This document shows positions 54,894 through 63,189 of a stretch of 64,000 nucleotides of DNA, one piece after another (position 1 is the stretch's first letter; every line of letters starts with the position of its first letter). The position numbers and the translations under genes were made by a program. Below the pieces are notes generated by a model. The model made no database searches. It saw only the letters and a list, made by a program, of their open reading frames with translations, and had not been told where the DNA came from. Origin of the DNA: CAXSBR01 sp964236495 (GTDB taxonomy: Bacteria; Actinomycetota; Actinomycetes; Mycobacteriales; Jatrophihabitantaceae); contig CAXSBR010000009.1 of the NCBI GenBank assembly GCA_964236495.1, positions 1 through 64,000 of the forward strand, given 5' to 3'.

Positions 54894-56817
54894 GTGATCG
54901 CCATCGTGCGGCTCGCGTGGATGTTGGTGCGCGCCGGCGGACGGCTGCGCTCGGGCCTCGTAGTCACCGGCGCCGCCGTCGCCACGGTGGTGCTGCTGGT
55001 GGCCGCGGCCGTCCCGAGCACGCTGGAACACCCCGACGATGACATGCGACGTTTCGTCGGCGTCGTTGTTCTGGTGCTGACGATGCCGGTAGTGACGCTG
55101 CTGGCCGCCGTCACGCGACTCTCGGCGGCGGTGCGCGACCGTCGGCTGTCTGCTCTGCGGATCCTCGGCGTCGGTGCGGGCACCACTCGTGCGGTCGCGG
55201 CTCTCGAGGCGGCGTTGCTCAGCGTGGCCGGCTTGGTCGTCGGGGCGGTGGCTTTCCTCGCCCTACGCCCGGCCCTGGCGCGCATAGGCGCCGACCGGCA
55301 CTGGTTCGACGCCGCCCGCCTCTGGCCGTCGACGTCGGGCTGGGCACTGGCTTTCGCAGGCGTGTTGGCGGTCAGCCTTGTCGTCGCGATCCTGCCGGCC
55401 CGGGCAGTGACGTCCTCGCCGCTGGCCGTGCGCAGGCAGGCGGCAGCCACCCGTCCAGGCTGGTGGCGGGTCGTGCCGTTACTGGCTGGCGCAGGCGTGC
55501 TGACGTTCACCGTGACCCGCCGGTTCGACCCCGACGGTGCGATTCCTAAGTCCGTGGTGATCACGTTCTTCGTCGGGACGGCTTTGCTCGGGTTGGGTCT
55601 GCCGCTCGCCGCGCCGGTGGCCATCCGACTGCTGGCCGACGCGATGGTGGGCGTGACTGCTCGGCCCAGCGTGCGATTAGCGGCGCGCCGCCTGCAGCAG
55701 GAGCCGGCTGGTACCAACCGGTTGGTGACGTCGCTACTGGTGGCGTTGTTTGTCGTTGTCGGGGCGCGCTGCGTGCTCGTTGCCTGGGAGACGACGCCGC
55801 AAGCGCTACGCGCCGAGAAGGCGCTGCACCGCGGTCCGCAAGCCGCCCAGATCGTGGTTACGGAACGACAGCAGGTAGACCTGGACGCCATCCGAGCGGT
55901 GCCACATGTGTCGGGCGCCGCCTTCAACGACGCCTTCACCACGCAGTGTTCTGCGTCGACGTTCGACTGTGCGGGGGTGCTGGTCGCGCGCTGTCAGGAT
56001 CTGCCGGTGTTGCGGATTTACCTAAATCGATGCGTCGAAGGGCAACCGACCTGGCTGATGCCGTGGTCCTCGGCCCAGCGCGGCAGCGGCAACGTCGGGC
56101 ATCCTGTGACGGCCGTCGAGACGAACGAGGCCGGCACCGCAACGCTGGCGCAGCTGCGGCTGCCGGCGGTGCAGGCCACCGCCGCCCAGGTCGACCCGTC
56201 GGACAAGCTCGACTCGAACTGGCCGCGGTACCTGCCCTCGACGTTGCTTCTACCACCGGACTACCCCGGCGCGGCGAAGTTGGTGGCCAGCCAGCCAGCA
56301 ACAACGAACGATCAGCGTCGTGCTCGACCGCGGCGGAGTTCCGGCCTACGACCGGTTGGCGGCGGCAGCTCAGGATCAGCATCTGCTGACATTCAGCGAG
56401 GAAACGCCCGCGGATTGGCGGGCGGTCGAAAACTATCGTGCCATCCTCTACGCCATCGCCGCAGTGCTGCTGTCGGTGGGTTTGGCCGCGCTGCTGATCA
56501 CCGCCCTGGACGCCGCTGTGCAGCGCCGTCGCCATCTGGCGTCCTTGAGCGTGCTGGGCGTACCGCTTTCCTTGAGTCGCGGCAGCCAGTTGATCCAGGT
56601 TGCAGTGCCGTTGCTCATCGGGCTCCCGGCCGCCGCGGCCGCAGGCCTGCTTGCTGGTCGCGCATACCTGATGCTCAGCTCCGAGCAAGCACCAGTGCCA
56701 TGGCCGTCGGTCGGTGTGCTGGTGGGCGTGGCGCTGCTGGCGTCGTTCGGCGTCGCCGGGTTGACGGTGCCCGGCCTCGGTCGAGCCGTTCGAGCAGAAG
56801 ACCTGCGGCGCGAATAG
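54894..56817 (+). pseudogene. FtsX-like permease of the padR operon, frameshifted
   Basis: GTG 54894 opens a multi-pass protein with N-terminal helices, FtsX-type loop LSAAVRDRRLSALRILGVGAGTTRAVA and a second half with LVTSLLVALFVVVGARCVLV. Near 56306 an extra A breaks the frame. The continuation, from VVLDRGGVPAYDRLA through the last FtsX core YRAILYAIAAVLLSVGLAALLI to the stop at 56817, is one frame over. Removing one base gives about 640 residues, the usual length. As given the product would be cut before the C-terminal membrane core. Confidence 0.85.
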
Positions 56818-56837
56818 CAGCCGCCCGGCCGTAGCGC

Positions 56838-57701
56838 CTACCGCGACTGCGGAAGCTTGGGCACGCGCCGGGTCGGGCGCGGTGCGGACGGCGGCGGAAC
56901 CATCGGGCCGATGTCGCCGTCGGGCGCCTCGTCGAGGTCGACGATCACCGGCGCATGATCACTGGGCCCGGTTCCTTTGCGCGCCAGCCGGTCGATCCAC
57001 GCCGCCTGCACGCGCGCGGCCACGTCGGGCCCGGCCAGGGCCAGGTCGATGCGCATGCCCAGGTTCTGATGGAACATGCCCGCGCGGTAGTCCCAATAGC
57101 TGAACACCCGCTCGGTGGGCCAGCGCTCGCGCACGACGTCGTGCAGTCCGAGCGCATACAGCTCAGCCAGAGCAGCTCGTTCCGGTGCGGTGACGTGGGT
57201 GTGGCCGGCGAATGCGGCGGCGTCGAACACGTCGAGGTCGGCGGGGGCGATGTTGACGTCGCCGCATACCAGCGCGTCGGCCGGTCCGGCCTGCACCATC
57301 TCGCGCAGCGCAGCCAGCCACGTCAACTTGTATGCGTAGTGGTCGGAGTCCGGCGTGCGCCCGTTCGGCACGTACACCGACGTCACACGCACGCCGCCGC
57401 ACGTCGCCGACACCGCGCGCGCTTCCTCGTCGGGAAAGCCGGGACCGCCGGGCAGCCCGCGCACGACGTCGTCCAGACCGACGCGCGACAGCACCGCCAC
57501 GCCGTTCCACTGAGCTTGGCCGTAGTAGCCGATCGCATAGCCACGGCCGGCGAGCTCATCGCCGAGAAGGTCGGCGAACGCGTCGTCAGACAGCTTCGTT
57601 TCCTGCAGGCAGACGACGTCCGGGCGTCGTTGGTCCAACCACGGCAGGAATCGGGGAAGCCGCTGCTTGATCGAATTGACATTCCACGTCGCGACTCGCA
57701 C
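56838..57701 (-). CDS. xth: exodeoxyribonuclease III
   Basis: A 287-residue AP endonuclease/3'-5' exonuclease of base-excision repair. The EEP fold shows VRVATWNVNSIKQRLP at the start, VVCLQETKLSDD (metal Glu), VCGDVNIAPADLDV (catalytic Asp-Asn) and GPSDHAPVIVDLD (Asp-His) at the end. GTG 57701 is chosen because the fold begins at once; the longer frame adds 17 residues of a Val/Pro-rich head. Ends facing the ABC permease with 20 nt between. Confidence 0.94.
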   Translation of the reverse strand: MRVATWNVNSIKQRLPRFLPWLDQRRPDVVCLQETKLSDDAFADLLGDELAGRGYAIGYYGQAQWNGVAVLSRVGLDDVVRGLPGGPGFPDEEARAVSATCGGVRVTSVYVPNGRTPDSDHYAYKLTWLAALREMVQAGPADALVCGDVNIAPADLDVFDAAAFAGHTHVTAPERAALAELYALGLHDVVRERWPTERVFSYWDYRAGMFHQNLGMRIDLALAGPDVAARVQAAWIDRLARKGTGPSDHAPVIVDLDEAPDGDIGPMVPPPSAPRPTRRVPKLPQSR

Positions 57702-57829
57702 CGCAGCGAATCTAGTCGGAACCACTGACAGGCTCGCCCCTGGCGCCGGCACGACCTCGGCACGTCACGGCGGCACGTCACGGCGGCACACGCAGCGCCG
57801 CTATGTGTAGAAGAGGGCGACTGGGCGGC

Positions 57830-58669
57830 TCAGGCGATGGCGTACAGGACGTACGCGCCCATGATCGCCAGCGCGACTACAGCAACGGCGATCAGCCCGA
57901 TGCCGATGGTCCACTTGGTGTCGGGACGTTCTTCGGCGGCGGTTCCCTTGCGGCTGCGCACCTCGTTGCAGCGGGCGCGCAGAGTGGGCAGCAGCCACCA
58001 GTAGTCCAACGTGGGACCGGGTAGGGCAACCATGCGCTCGGCAATCCACAGCTGCAGATCGTCGAACACCGCCTTGGCGGGCCGGCGGCCGAAGAAAAAC
58101 GCGGCACCGTATCCGACGAGCTTGTCGTCGAAACTGCTCTGCCAGAACGTGTGCACCCGAGTCCAGATGAACGAGACGTGGTGGATGACGAAGACGAGCA
58201 CCTCGCCGCCGAGGTAGCCGGGAACGGCGTAAAGCGGTACGACGACGATCAGTAGGAAGAACGCGCGAGCGGTCAGCGGTGCGGTGTCCTTCACGTTGGC
58301 GATGCTGAGCTTCATCTCCAGCGCGTCGTACCACTTCACCGGCCTGCGCTTGCGGTAGTGGTTCCACACCGCAGCAACGCCGAACAGGCCGCCGAACAGT
58401 CCTTCGCCGTGATCGCGCAGGCTGTGGCGCAGGGTGCGATCGTGCACCGCTGTGTGCCACGCCGCGTTGATGTTGGGGTCGATCTCGAACACGAGATAGT
58501 AGATCGCGACGAACACGAGCTGACCGATGTAGGCCAGCGCGACAGCCGCGACCAGCAGCTGGAACTTGTTCCACACCCAGCGGACCGGATCGTCGGCGAG
58601 GCGGACCAGCGGCGGCGGCAGCGGGTCACGCAGCGATCTGGAACGCGGACGGCGAGTCAGCGACGGCAT
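57830..58669 (-). CDS. hypothetical membrane protein
   Basis: A 279-residue protein with a basic N-terminus (MPSLTRRPRSRSLRD), membrane segments near 43-65, about 135-160 and one at the end (252-275), and a soluble middle of conserved-looking text (KLSIANVKDTAPLT, SSFDDKLVGYGAAFFFGR, DDLQLWIAERM). No family is recognised. ATG 58669 has AGGAG 7 nt ahead. The next gene is another small minus-strand protein. Confidence 0.72.
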   Translation of the reverse strand: MPSLTRRPRSRSLRDPLPPPLVRLADDPVRWVWNKFQLLVAAVALAYIGQLVFVAIYYLVFEIDPNINAAWHTAVHDRTLRHSLRDHGEGLFGGLFGVAAVWNHYRKRRPVKWYDALEMKLSIANVKDTAPLTARAFFLLIVVVPLYAVPGYLGGEVLVFVIHHVSFIWTRVHTFWQSSFDDKLVGYGAAFFFGRRPAKAVFDDLQLWIAERMVALPGPTLDYWWLLPTLRARCNEVRSRKGTAAEERPDTKWTIGIGLIAVAVVALAIMGAYVLYAIA

Positions 58670-58773
58670 GCCGGGCTCCTCACCTGCATGGGGGCAGTGC
58701 GTGGCGGGCAATGTGGCTCGCCCGTAGGCCGCCTTCGCTGCGCGGTATCGATCCTAACCCGGGCCCGCAGGTG

Positions 58774-58980
58774 TCAGGCTTTGTCCACCGACGAAGCTTT
58801 GTGCGCAGCCTTCTTGCCCGACTTGTCGGATTCGACGATCACGTACGGGTCGTCGTCGGCGGCGTTGAAGTTCTGACCGTCGAAAGTGAAGTGTTCGGTG
58901 CGCACGTCGACGACCGTGCCGTGCGTGCTGCCCTGAGGCGTGTTCCAGCTGACGTGGTCACCCTTGCTGATCGTTGCCAT
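58774..58980 (-). CDS. DUF2945/hypervirulence-associated TUDOR-type protein
   Basis: A 68-residue protein starting ISKGDHVSWNTPQGSTHGTVVDV, the strand pattern of the hypervirulence-associated (TUDOR) domain, DUF2945. It ends with a Lys/Asp-rich tail. ATG 58980 is chosen over an unsupported extension to 59052. Family function is unknown. Confidence 0.8.
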   Translation of the reverse strand: MATISKGDHVSWNTPQGSTHGTVVDVRTEHFTFDGQNFNAADDDPYVIVESDKSGKKAAHKASSVDKA

Positions 58981-59088
58981 AGCCCCACGGTAGGTGGTAG
59001 CTCGGGAGGTAGCTCGGTGCGCGTGCAGCCCTGCTCGCCATACAGCCGGCATGCCGGCACCGCGTGCGGGCCGTAGCGTCGCCGGGTG

Positions 59089-60798
59089 ATGTCCACGCTC
59101 GAGCTCCCTGCCGGTCGGCGGCTGTGGCGATGGCAGTGGTGCTTACTGGTTGTGGGAGTGCTGTTCGGACTCCAGCTGGCATTAGCGGCAACGGCGTCTG
59201 CGCACGCGACGGTGGTGCGCTCGGATCCTGTGGACGGCTCGCGGGTGCAGGCCTCACCCGCCCAGGTGTCGATCACCTTCGACGAGTCGGTCGACATCAG
59301 CGTGGGCTACCTGCACGTGATCAGCGCTACCGGAACCCGGGTGGACACCGGTTCGGTGAGCCATCCCGGCGGTCGCGGTGATGTGATCGGCGTCGCGCTG
59401 CAGCCGTCCCTCCCGCCCAACACCTACTTCGAGAGCTGGCGGGTCCTGTCCGCGGATTCCCATCCGGTTGCCGGCACCGTGCGTTTCGTCGTGGGCAACG
59501 GACCGCTCAACGCCGTGGCCGCCCCACCGGTGGTGCCGGCCGAGCACACCGTTCGGGTCGCCGTGGACGTCACGCGCGCGTTCAGCTACTTCGGGCTCGC
59601 CCTGTTCGGGGGCGCCTGGCTGGTCTTCACCGCGTGGCCTGCCGGTCGCGCGGACCGCCGCGCGCGGCGCCTGCTAGCCATCGGATGGGCCGTGCTGCTG
59701 GCCGCGGCGGTGGCAGAGGTGCTATTGCAGGGCGTGTACGCCGCGGGCACGGGCTTCTCGCATCTCCTCGACGACGACCTCGTCGCTTCGACGTCGAGTT
59801 CGACCTTCGGCCGTCTGCATGCCTTTCGTCTCGTGCTCCTGTCGGCGCTGGGCATCGTCGTGTTTGCGTTTCCGACGCCGCCGCAGGCTCGCAACCGACG
59901 CATCGACCGAGGTGTCGCGGCGGCTCTGGGTCTGGGCGTCGTGCTGACGTTTTCTGGCAGCGGGCACGACTCGGTGCTCAGCCCGCGCTGGCTGATGATC
60001 GCCAGTGACGCCGCCCATCTGAGCGCGGCTTCGGCCTGGGTCGGCGGGCTGGCGTTGGTTGGTGCAGCGTTGCTCCGCAGGCGCGCCGACGCCGGCGCTG
60101 CCAGTGCGGCGCAGCCCAGTGCGCTCCTGCCCAGTGCGCTCCCGCATAGTGCGGCCGAGCCCAGCACGGTGGTGGCCGTGTTCTCGAAGGTGGCCGCCGC
60201 GTGTGTAGCGGTAATTACGGTGACCGGGACCTACCAGGCGTGGCGGCAGGTGGGCACCGTCGGTGCACTGTTCGACACCGGGTACGGACGCCTGATCCTG
60301 GTCAAGGTCGCGCTGCTGGCAGCGCTGGTGGCGGTCGCGGCAGGCTCGCGGCGGATCGTGCGGCTCGCAAGCGGCCTGACCGGGCTGCGTCGCCGGGTGC
60401 TCGTCGAGACCGGCCTGGCGGTGGTCGTGCTGGCCGTCACCGCGGTGCTCGTCACCGAGCCGCCAGGTCGCGACGCGATCTCCACTGCCTCGCGTTCGGC
60501 AACGGCGTCGCTGGGAACGGGCCGCTCGGCCACGGTGCGCGTCGATCCTGCTCGGTCCGGGCCGGTGGCCGTGGAGCTGACGCTCACGCCGCCGGGGCCT
60601 GCCACGGTGACGATGACGGCTGCGCTGCCCGCCGCAGGCATCGGTCCGCTTCCGGTGCCGCTGATTCGCCAATCCGACGGGCGCTACAGCGCGTCGGCGG
60701 TGACGCTGCCGCACAACGGCCGCTGGACGTTCGCGCTGGTGGTGCGCCGCTCGGAGTTCGACGCGGTGACTGCCGACGTTACGATCAAGATCGACTGA
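59089..60798 (+). CDS. copper resistance CopC-CopD fusion protein
   Basis: About 569 residues. A signal-like helix (about 18-36) ends in SAHATVVRSDPVDGSRV, so the CopC domain starts with the copper His; ITFDESVDIS and SADSHPVAGTVRF with Asp-His follow. The CopD domain has about eight helices (from about residue 160) with DAAHLSAASAWVGGL. A Pro/Ala/Ser linker (about 338-360) is built on a 15-bp repeat. A soluble C-terminal beta-rich domain closes the protein. ATG 59089 is preferred over GTG 59086. Faces the PCuAC chaperone with 28 nt between; both concern copper. Confidence 0.93.
   Translation: MSTLELPAGRRLWRWQWCLLVVGVLFGLQLALAATASAHATVVRSDPVDGSRVQASPAQVSITFDESVDISVGYLHVISATGTRVDTGSVSHPGGRGDVIGVALQPSLPPNTYFESWRVLSADSHPVAGTVRFVVGNGPLNAVAAPPVVPAEHTVRVAVDVTRAFSYFGLALFGGAWLVFTAWPAGRADRRARRLLAIGWAVLLAAAVAEVLLQGVYAAGTGFSHLLDDDLVASTSSSTFGRLHAFRLVLLSALGIVVFAFPTPPQARNRRIDRGVAAALGLGVVLTFSGSGHDSVLSPRWLMIASDAAHLSAASAWVGGLALVGAALLRRRADAGAASAAQPSALLPSALPHSAAEPSTVVAVFSKVAAACVAVITVTGTYQAWRQVGTVGALFDTGYGRLILVKVALLAALVAVAAGSRRIVRLASGLTGLRRRVLVETGLAVVVLAVTAVLVTEPPGRDAISTASRSATASLGTGRSATVRVDPARSGPVAVELTLTPPGPATVTMTAALPAAGIGPLPVPLIRQSDGRYSASAVTLPHNGRWTFALVVRRSEFDAVTADVTIKID
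60102..60170 (+). repeat. 15-bp tandem repeat in CopCD linker
   Basis: Four units of CAGTGCGSYSCWGCC pattern plus a partial fifth encode AQPSALLPSALPHSAAEPS-type text between membrane segments. Period exactly 15. Confidence 0.75.
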
Positions 60799-60826
60799 AA
60801 CGTCAGGATCTACTGATGCGGGGCGG

Positions 60827-61357
60827 TCAGCCCGTCGGCGTCGGATCGAGCACGCCGATCACCGGCGCGTCCACCTGCACCGACGTACCACCGTCGAAGC
60901 GCAGTGTGAGTACAACGGTGCGGCCTTTGGTCACGCCGTGTGGCGAGTTGAGCATCAGATGAGCAGCGTCGGGTTTGAGCATGCGTGACCCATGCCCCGG
61001 AACGGTCAACGTGGTGTCGGTCATCGCGCCCTGAAGCTCGGTCATGACATGCGCCGAGCGCGCCGACGTCGAGGTGATCGACGTCAACGTCAGTGCCTCG
61101 TGGGTGTGGTTGGTGATGGTCAGGTAGGCCGCGGCCACATCAGGCGATGCAGGCTCGCGAACATAGGCGTCGGAGACGGTGACTACCGGCCCGGTGGCGC
61201 CGGGAGCGAGGCTGTAGACCAGCGCGCCGCCGGCCAGGATGAGCAGCGTCAGCCCCGCAACGAGCCAGCCCCGGGATACACCGGGCAGCTGCGCCGTCGG
61301 CCGCTCACCGGCGGAGTCGGTCGCAGGCTCGACGACGGCGGCTGGTGCTACGTCCAC
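60827..61357 (-). CDS. PCuAC copper chaperone
   Basis: About 176 residues with one membrane anchor (about 30-52) and an outward PCuAC domain: VTVSDAYVREPASPDVAAAYLTI, TSARSAHVMTELQGAM and PDAAHLMLNSPHG. These supply the His and Met ligands of the H(M)x10Mx21HxM copper site. GTG 61357 is chosen over ATG 61471, which would add an Arg/Cys-rich, non-family head and would collide with the small membrane protein. It likely delivers Cu(I) to cytochrome oxidase or holds copper at the surface, alongside the CopCD protein. Confidence 0.9.
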   Translation of the reverse strand: MDVAPAAVVEPATDSAGERPTAQLPGVSRGWLVAGLTLLILAGGALVYSLAPGATGPVVTVSDAYVREPASPDVAAAYLTITNHTHEALTLTSITSTSARSAHVMTELQGAMTDTTLTVPGHGSRMLKPDAAHLMLNSPHGVTKGRTVVLTLRFDGGTSVQVDAPVIGVLDPTPTG

Positions 61358-61469
61358 AGGCAGGCAGTCCTTCGTCGGCAGTGCGGGCAGCGGAGTCCAG
61401 TGTGCGCCGAAGCCGATTCCGCAGCGATTGCGCCGGGCAGGGCTGGGCTGCTCGCGTATCGTCGAACCC

Positions 61470-61571
61470 ATGCTGGAGGGCTTCTACCTGGTCGTGCTCA
61501 TCGGAGCGTTCCTGCTCATCGCGCTGATGAGCGTGTTCATCGTCTACAAATTGTTCGCCGGCCAGGAGTGA
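61470..61571 (+). CDS. small single-helix membrane protein (33 residues)
   Basis: MLEGFYLVVLIGAFLLIALM is followed by SVFIVYKLFAGQE; nearly the whole peptide is one helix with a polar end. ATG 61470 has a TATCGT -10 box (61457-61462) 7 nt ahead, hence a leaderless transcript, and no ribosome site. It precedes the nitrobindin gene on the same strand (20 nt). Confidence 0.55.
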   Translation: MLEGFYLVVLIGAFLLIALMSVFIVYKLFAGQE

Positions 61572-61590
61572 GCTCGCAACTGAGCTGACG

Positions 61591-62169
61591 GTGAGCGTGG
61601 CAATGAACCCGACCGAACGAGGCGAAGCGGCGACCAGGTCGCCCATCGACGCGCACTTTCTCGATACGACCGATCTCCGCGCCGGCCCGCCGATCAACGA
61701 CGAGCTGCTGGCGCTGCTGCCGTTGGTCGGCACCTGGAGCGGATCGGGGCGTGGCATCAAACCCGCGACGGGTGCGGAGTTCAGCTACTTCCAACAACTC
61801 AGTTTCGCTCATGACGGCCGGCCGTTCCTGGCATACCAATCGCAGACCTGGCTGGTCGACGCCGATGGTCAGATCGAGCGGTGCGCCGCGCGGGAGAGCG
61901 GATTCTGGCGCCCGGGAGCCGGCCCGGACGACGTCGAGGTCGTCCTCGCTCTCAACACCGGGCTCACGCTGGTGCTCACCGGCGTCGCCGGGGACCAGCG
62001 TTGGGAGCTGGCGGCCCAGTTGCTGTCCGCCGCGCCGACCGCGAAGGCGGTCGAGGACACCCGGCGGTTCTATGCCCTCGACGGCAACGACCTCGTCTAC
62101 GCACACGAGCTCGCGCCCGCCGGCCGGCCGATGCAAGCCCATCTGAACGCTCGGCTGCACCGCCAGTAG
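61591..62169 (+). CDS. nitrobindin-like (THAP4/DUF1794) heme-binding protein
   Basis: A 192-residue beta-barrel protein. The signature GTWSGSGRG is at about 47-55, followed by FSYFQQLSFAHDGRPFLAYQSQTW. The C-terminal AHLNARLHRQ holds the axial-His position of the family. It should bind ferric heme and isomerise peroxynitrite, as Rv0813c and THAP4 do. GTG 61591 or ATG 61603 can start it. It lies near pabC and the sulfur operon as in mycobacterial Rv0812-0814, although with other genes between. Confidence 0.87.
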   Translation: MSVAMNPTERGEAATRSPIDAHFLDTTDLRAGPPINDELLALLPLVGTWSGSGRGIKPATGAEFSYFQQLSFAHDGRPFLAYQSQTWLVDADGQIERCAARESGFWRPGAGPDDVEVVLALNTGLTLVLTGVAGDQRWELAAQLLSAAPTAKAVEDTRRFYALDGNDLVYAHELAPAGRPMQAHLNARLHRQ

Positions 62170-62312
62170 CGCCATCCACTTGGCCGCACGTCGGGTCCAG
62201 CGACTTGGCAGCTTGGTTTGCGGTGCGTCACAGGTTCCGCCTTGACGCTGAATTGTGCACGCGGTGCACATCTCAGCCGCCGCCCGCGGGCGGCCATCTC
62301 GAAGGAGGAACC

Positions 62313-62792
62313 ATGCAGAACAGTCCCGAACCGAAGACCAAGGGCAGGCTGATCGGCGTCAAGCTGGCACTGGTCGGCGCCGGAGTGGCGGTCGGCGCCA
62401 TCACCGCTACCACCGTCGGCGCCAATGCACTCCCGGTGGTCTAGACAGCTTTGTCGTCGACCAGTGCGTCGTCGACTAGTTCGTCGTCGACCGGCTCGTC
62501 GTCGACCGGTTCGATCGACGCCGCGCCGACGACGAACGGACAGCGGCCGGCCGGTGCTCACGGCGCAGGGCCGGTGCGCGGCGATGAGAAGTCGGTTTCC
62601 GCGGCGACAGCCGCCAAGCTCAAGGCTGCAGCAGTGCAGGCGGTGCCCGGCGGCACGGTCAACCGGGTGGAAACCGACTCCGGCGACGCGACCTACGAGG
62701 CGCACATGACCAAGGCCGACGGCACGCAGGTCACCGTCAAGTTCAAGAAGAACCTCGCCGTCACCGGCGTCGAGGCGGGAATGGGCAAGTAA
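62313..62792 (+). pseudogene. secreted PepSY-like protein interrupted by an in-frame TAG
   Basis: ATG 62313 has a perfect AGGAGG box and a signal or anchor helix (KLALVGAGVAVGAITATTVGANA). TAG at 62442-62444 stops it after 43 codons, but the same frame continues: a Ser/Thr linker (SSSSTGSSSTG), then SAATAAKLKAAAVQAVPGGTVNRV and VTVKFKKNLAVTGVEAGMGK, typical of small PepSY-like domains. Total 159 residues if read through. The stop may be real decay or an error. The product is unknown beyond secretion. Confidence 0.75.
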
Positions 62793-63189
62793 CACCGGCA
62801 CCGGCGTCTCAGCGCGAGCGGGGTCTGTCCGAAGTTGCGGCGACCCCGCTTGCGACTCCCGGCGCCGTGCCGCCGGGAGGCCGACGCAGAACTCAAAGGA
62901 ATTTGATGCGGACATAGGTCGACCCCCGAACATTGGCCTGCGGATGCAGGGCCGGCTGGACTGGGCCGACGGTTCGGGGGCCGGGTGACTGTCTGGTATT
63001 CGCCGCCCACATCGGGTGGGAGCTCTACCGTCGAGGCAGGTCCGTACTACCTGGTGCGGCTAGCGGACAGCCACCTCACGAGTCCAAGTTATATGCACTG
63101 ATGGACCACCTCCCTTCGCGTGTAATACCAATCTAGGCGCGCTCCGCAGCGGCTGCAACGCAAATTCTGTTGCTGTTCGAACGGCTCTT
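62793..63189. other. 397-nt gap with one hairpin
   Basis: No gene supported. Contains the hairpin at 62814-62853. The remainder shows no recognisable tRNA, repeat or gene; AAAGGAATTTGATG near 62895 begins a frame of only three codons. Confidence 0.5.
62814..62853 (+). terminator. hairpin downstream of the PepSY-like gene
   Basis: GCGAGCGGGGTC (62814-62825) pairs with GACCCCGCTTGC (62842-62853) with one G-U and a 16-nt loop, 21 nt after the stop. Probably a terminator for that gene. Confidence 0.6.

Noticed and set aside
62442..62444. Programmed readthrough or pyrrolysine at TAG
   Set aside because: No supporting genes or structure seen; a single base change explains it more simply.
62793..63189. 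Small gene after AAAGGAATTTGATG near 62895
   Set aside because: The frame stops after three codons.
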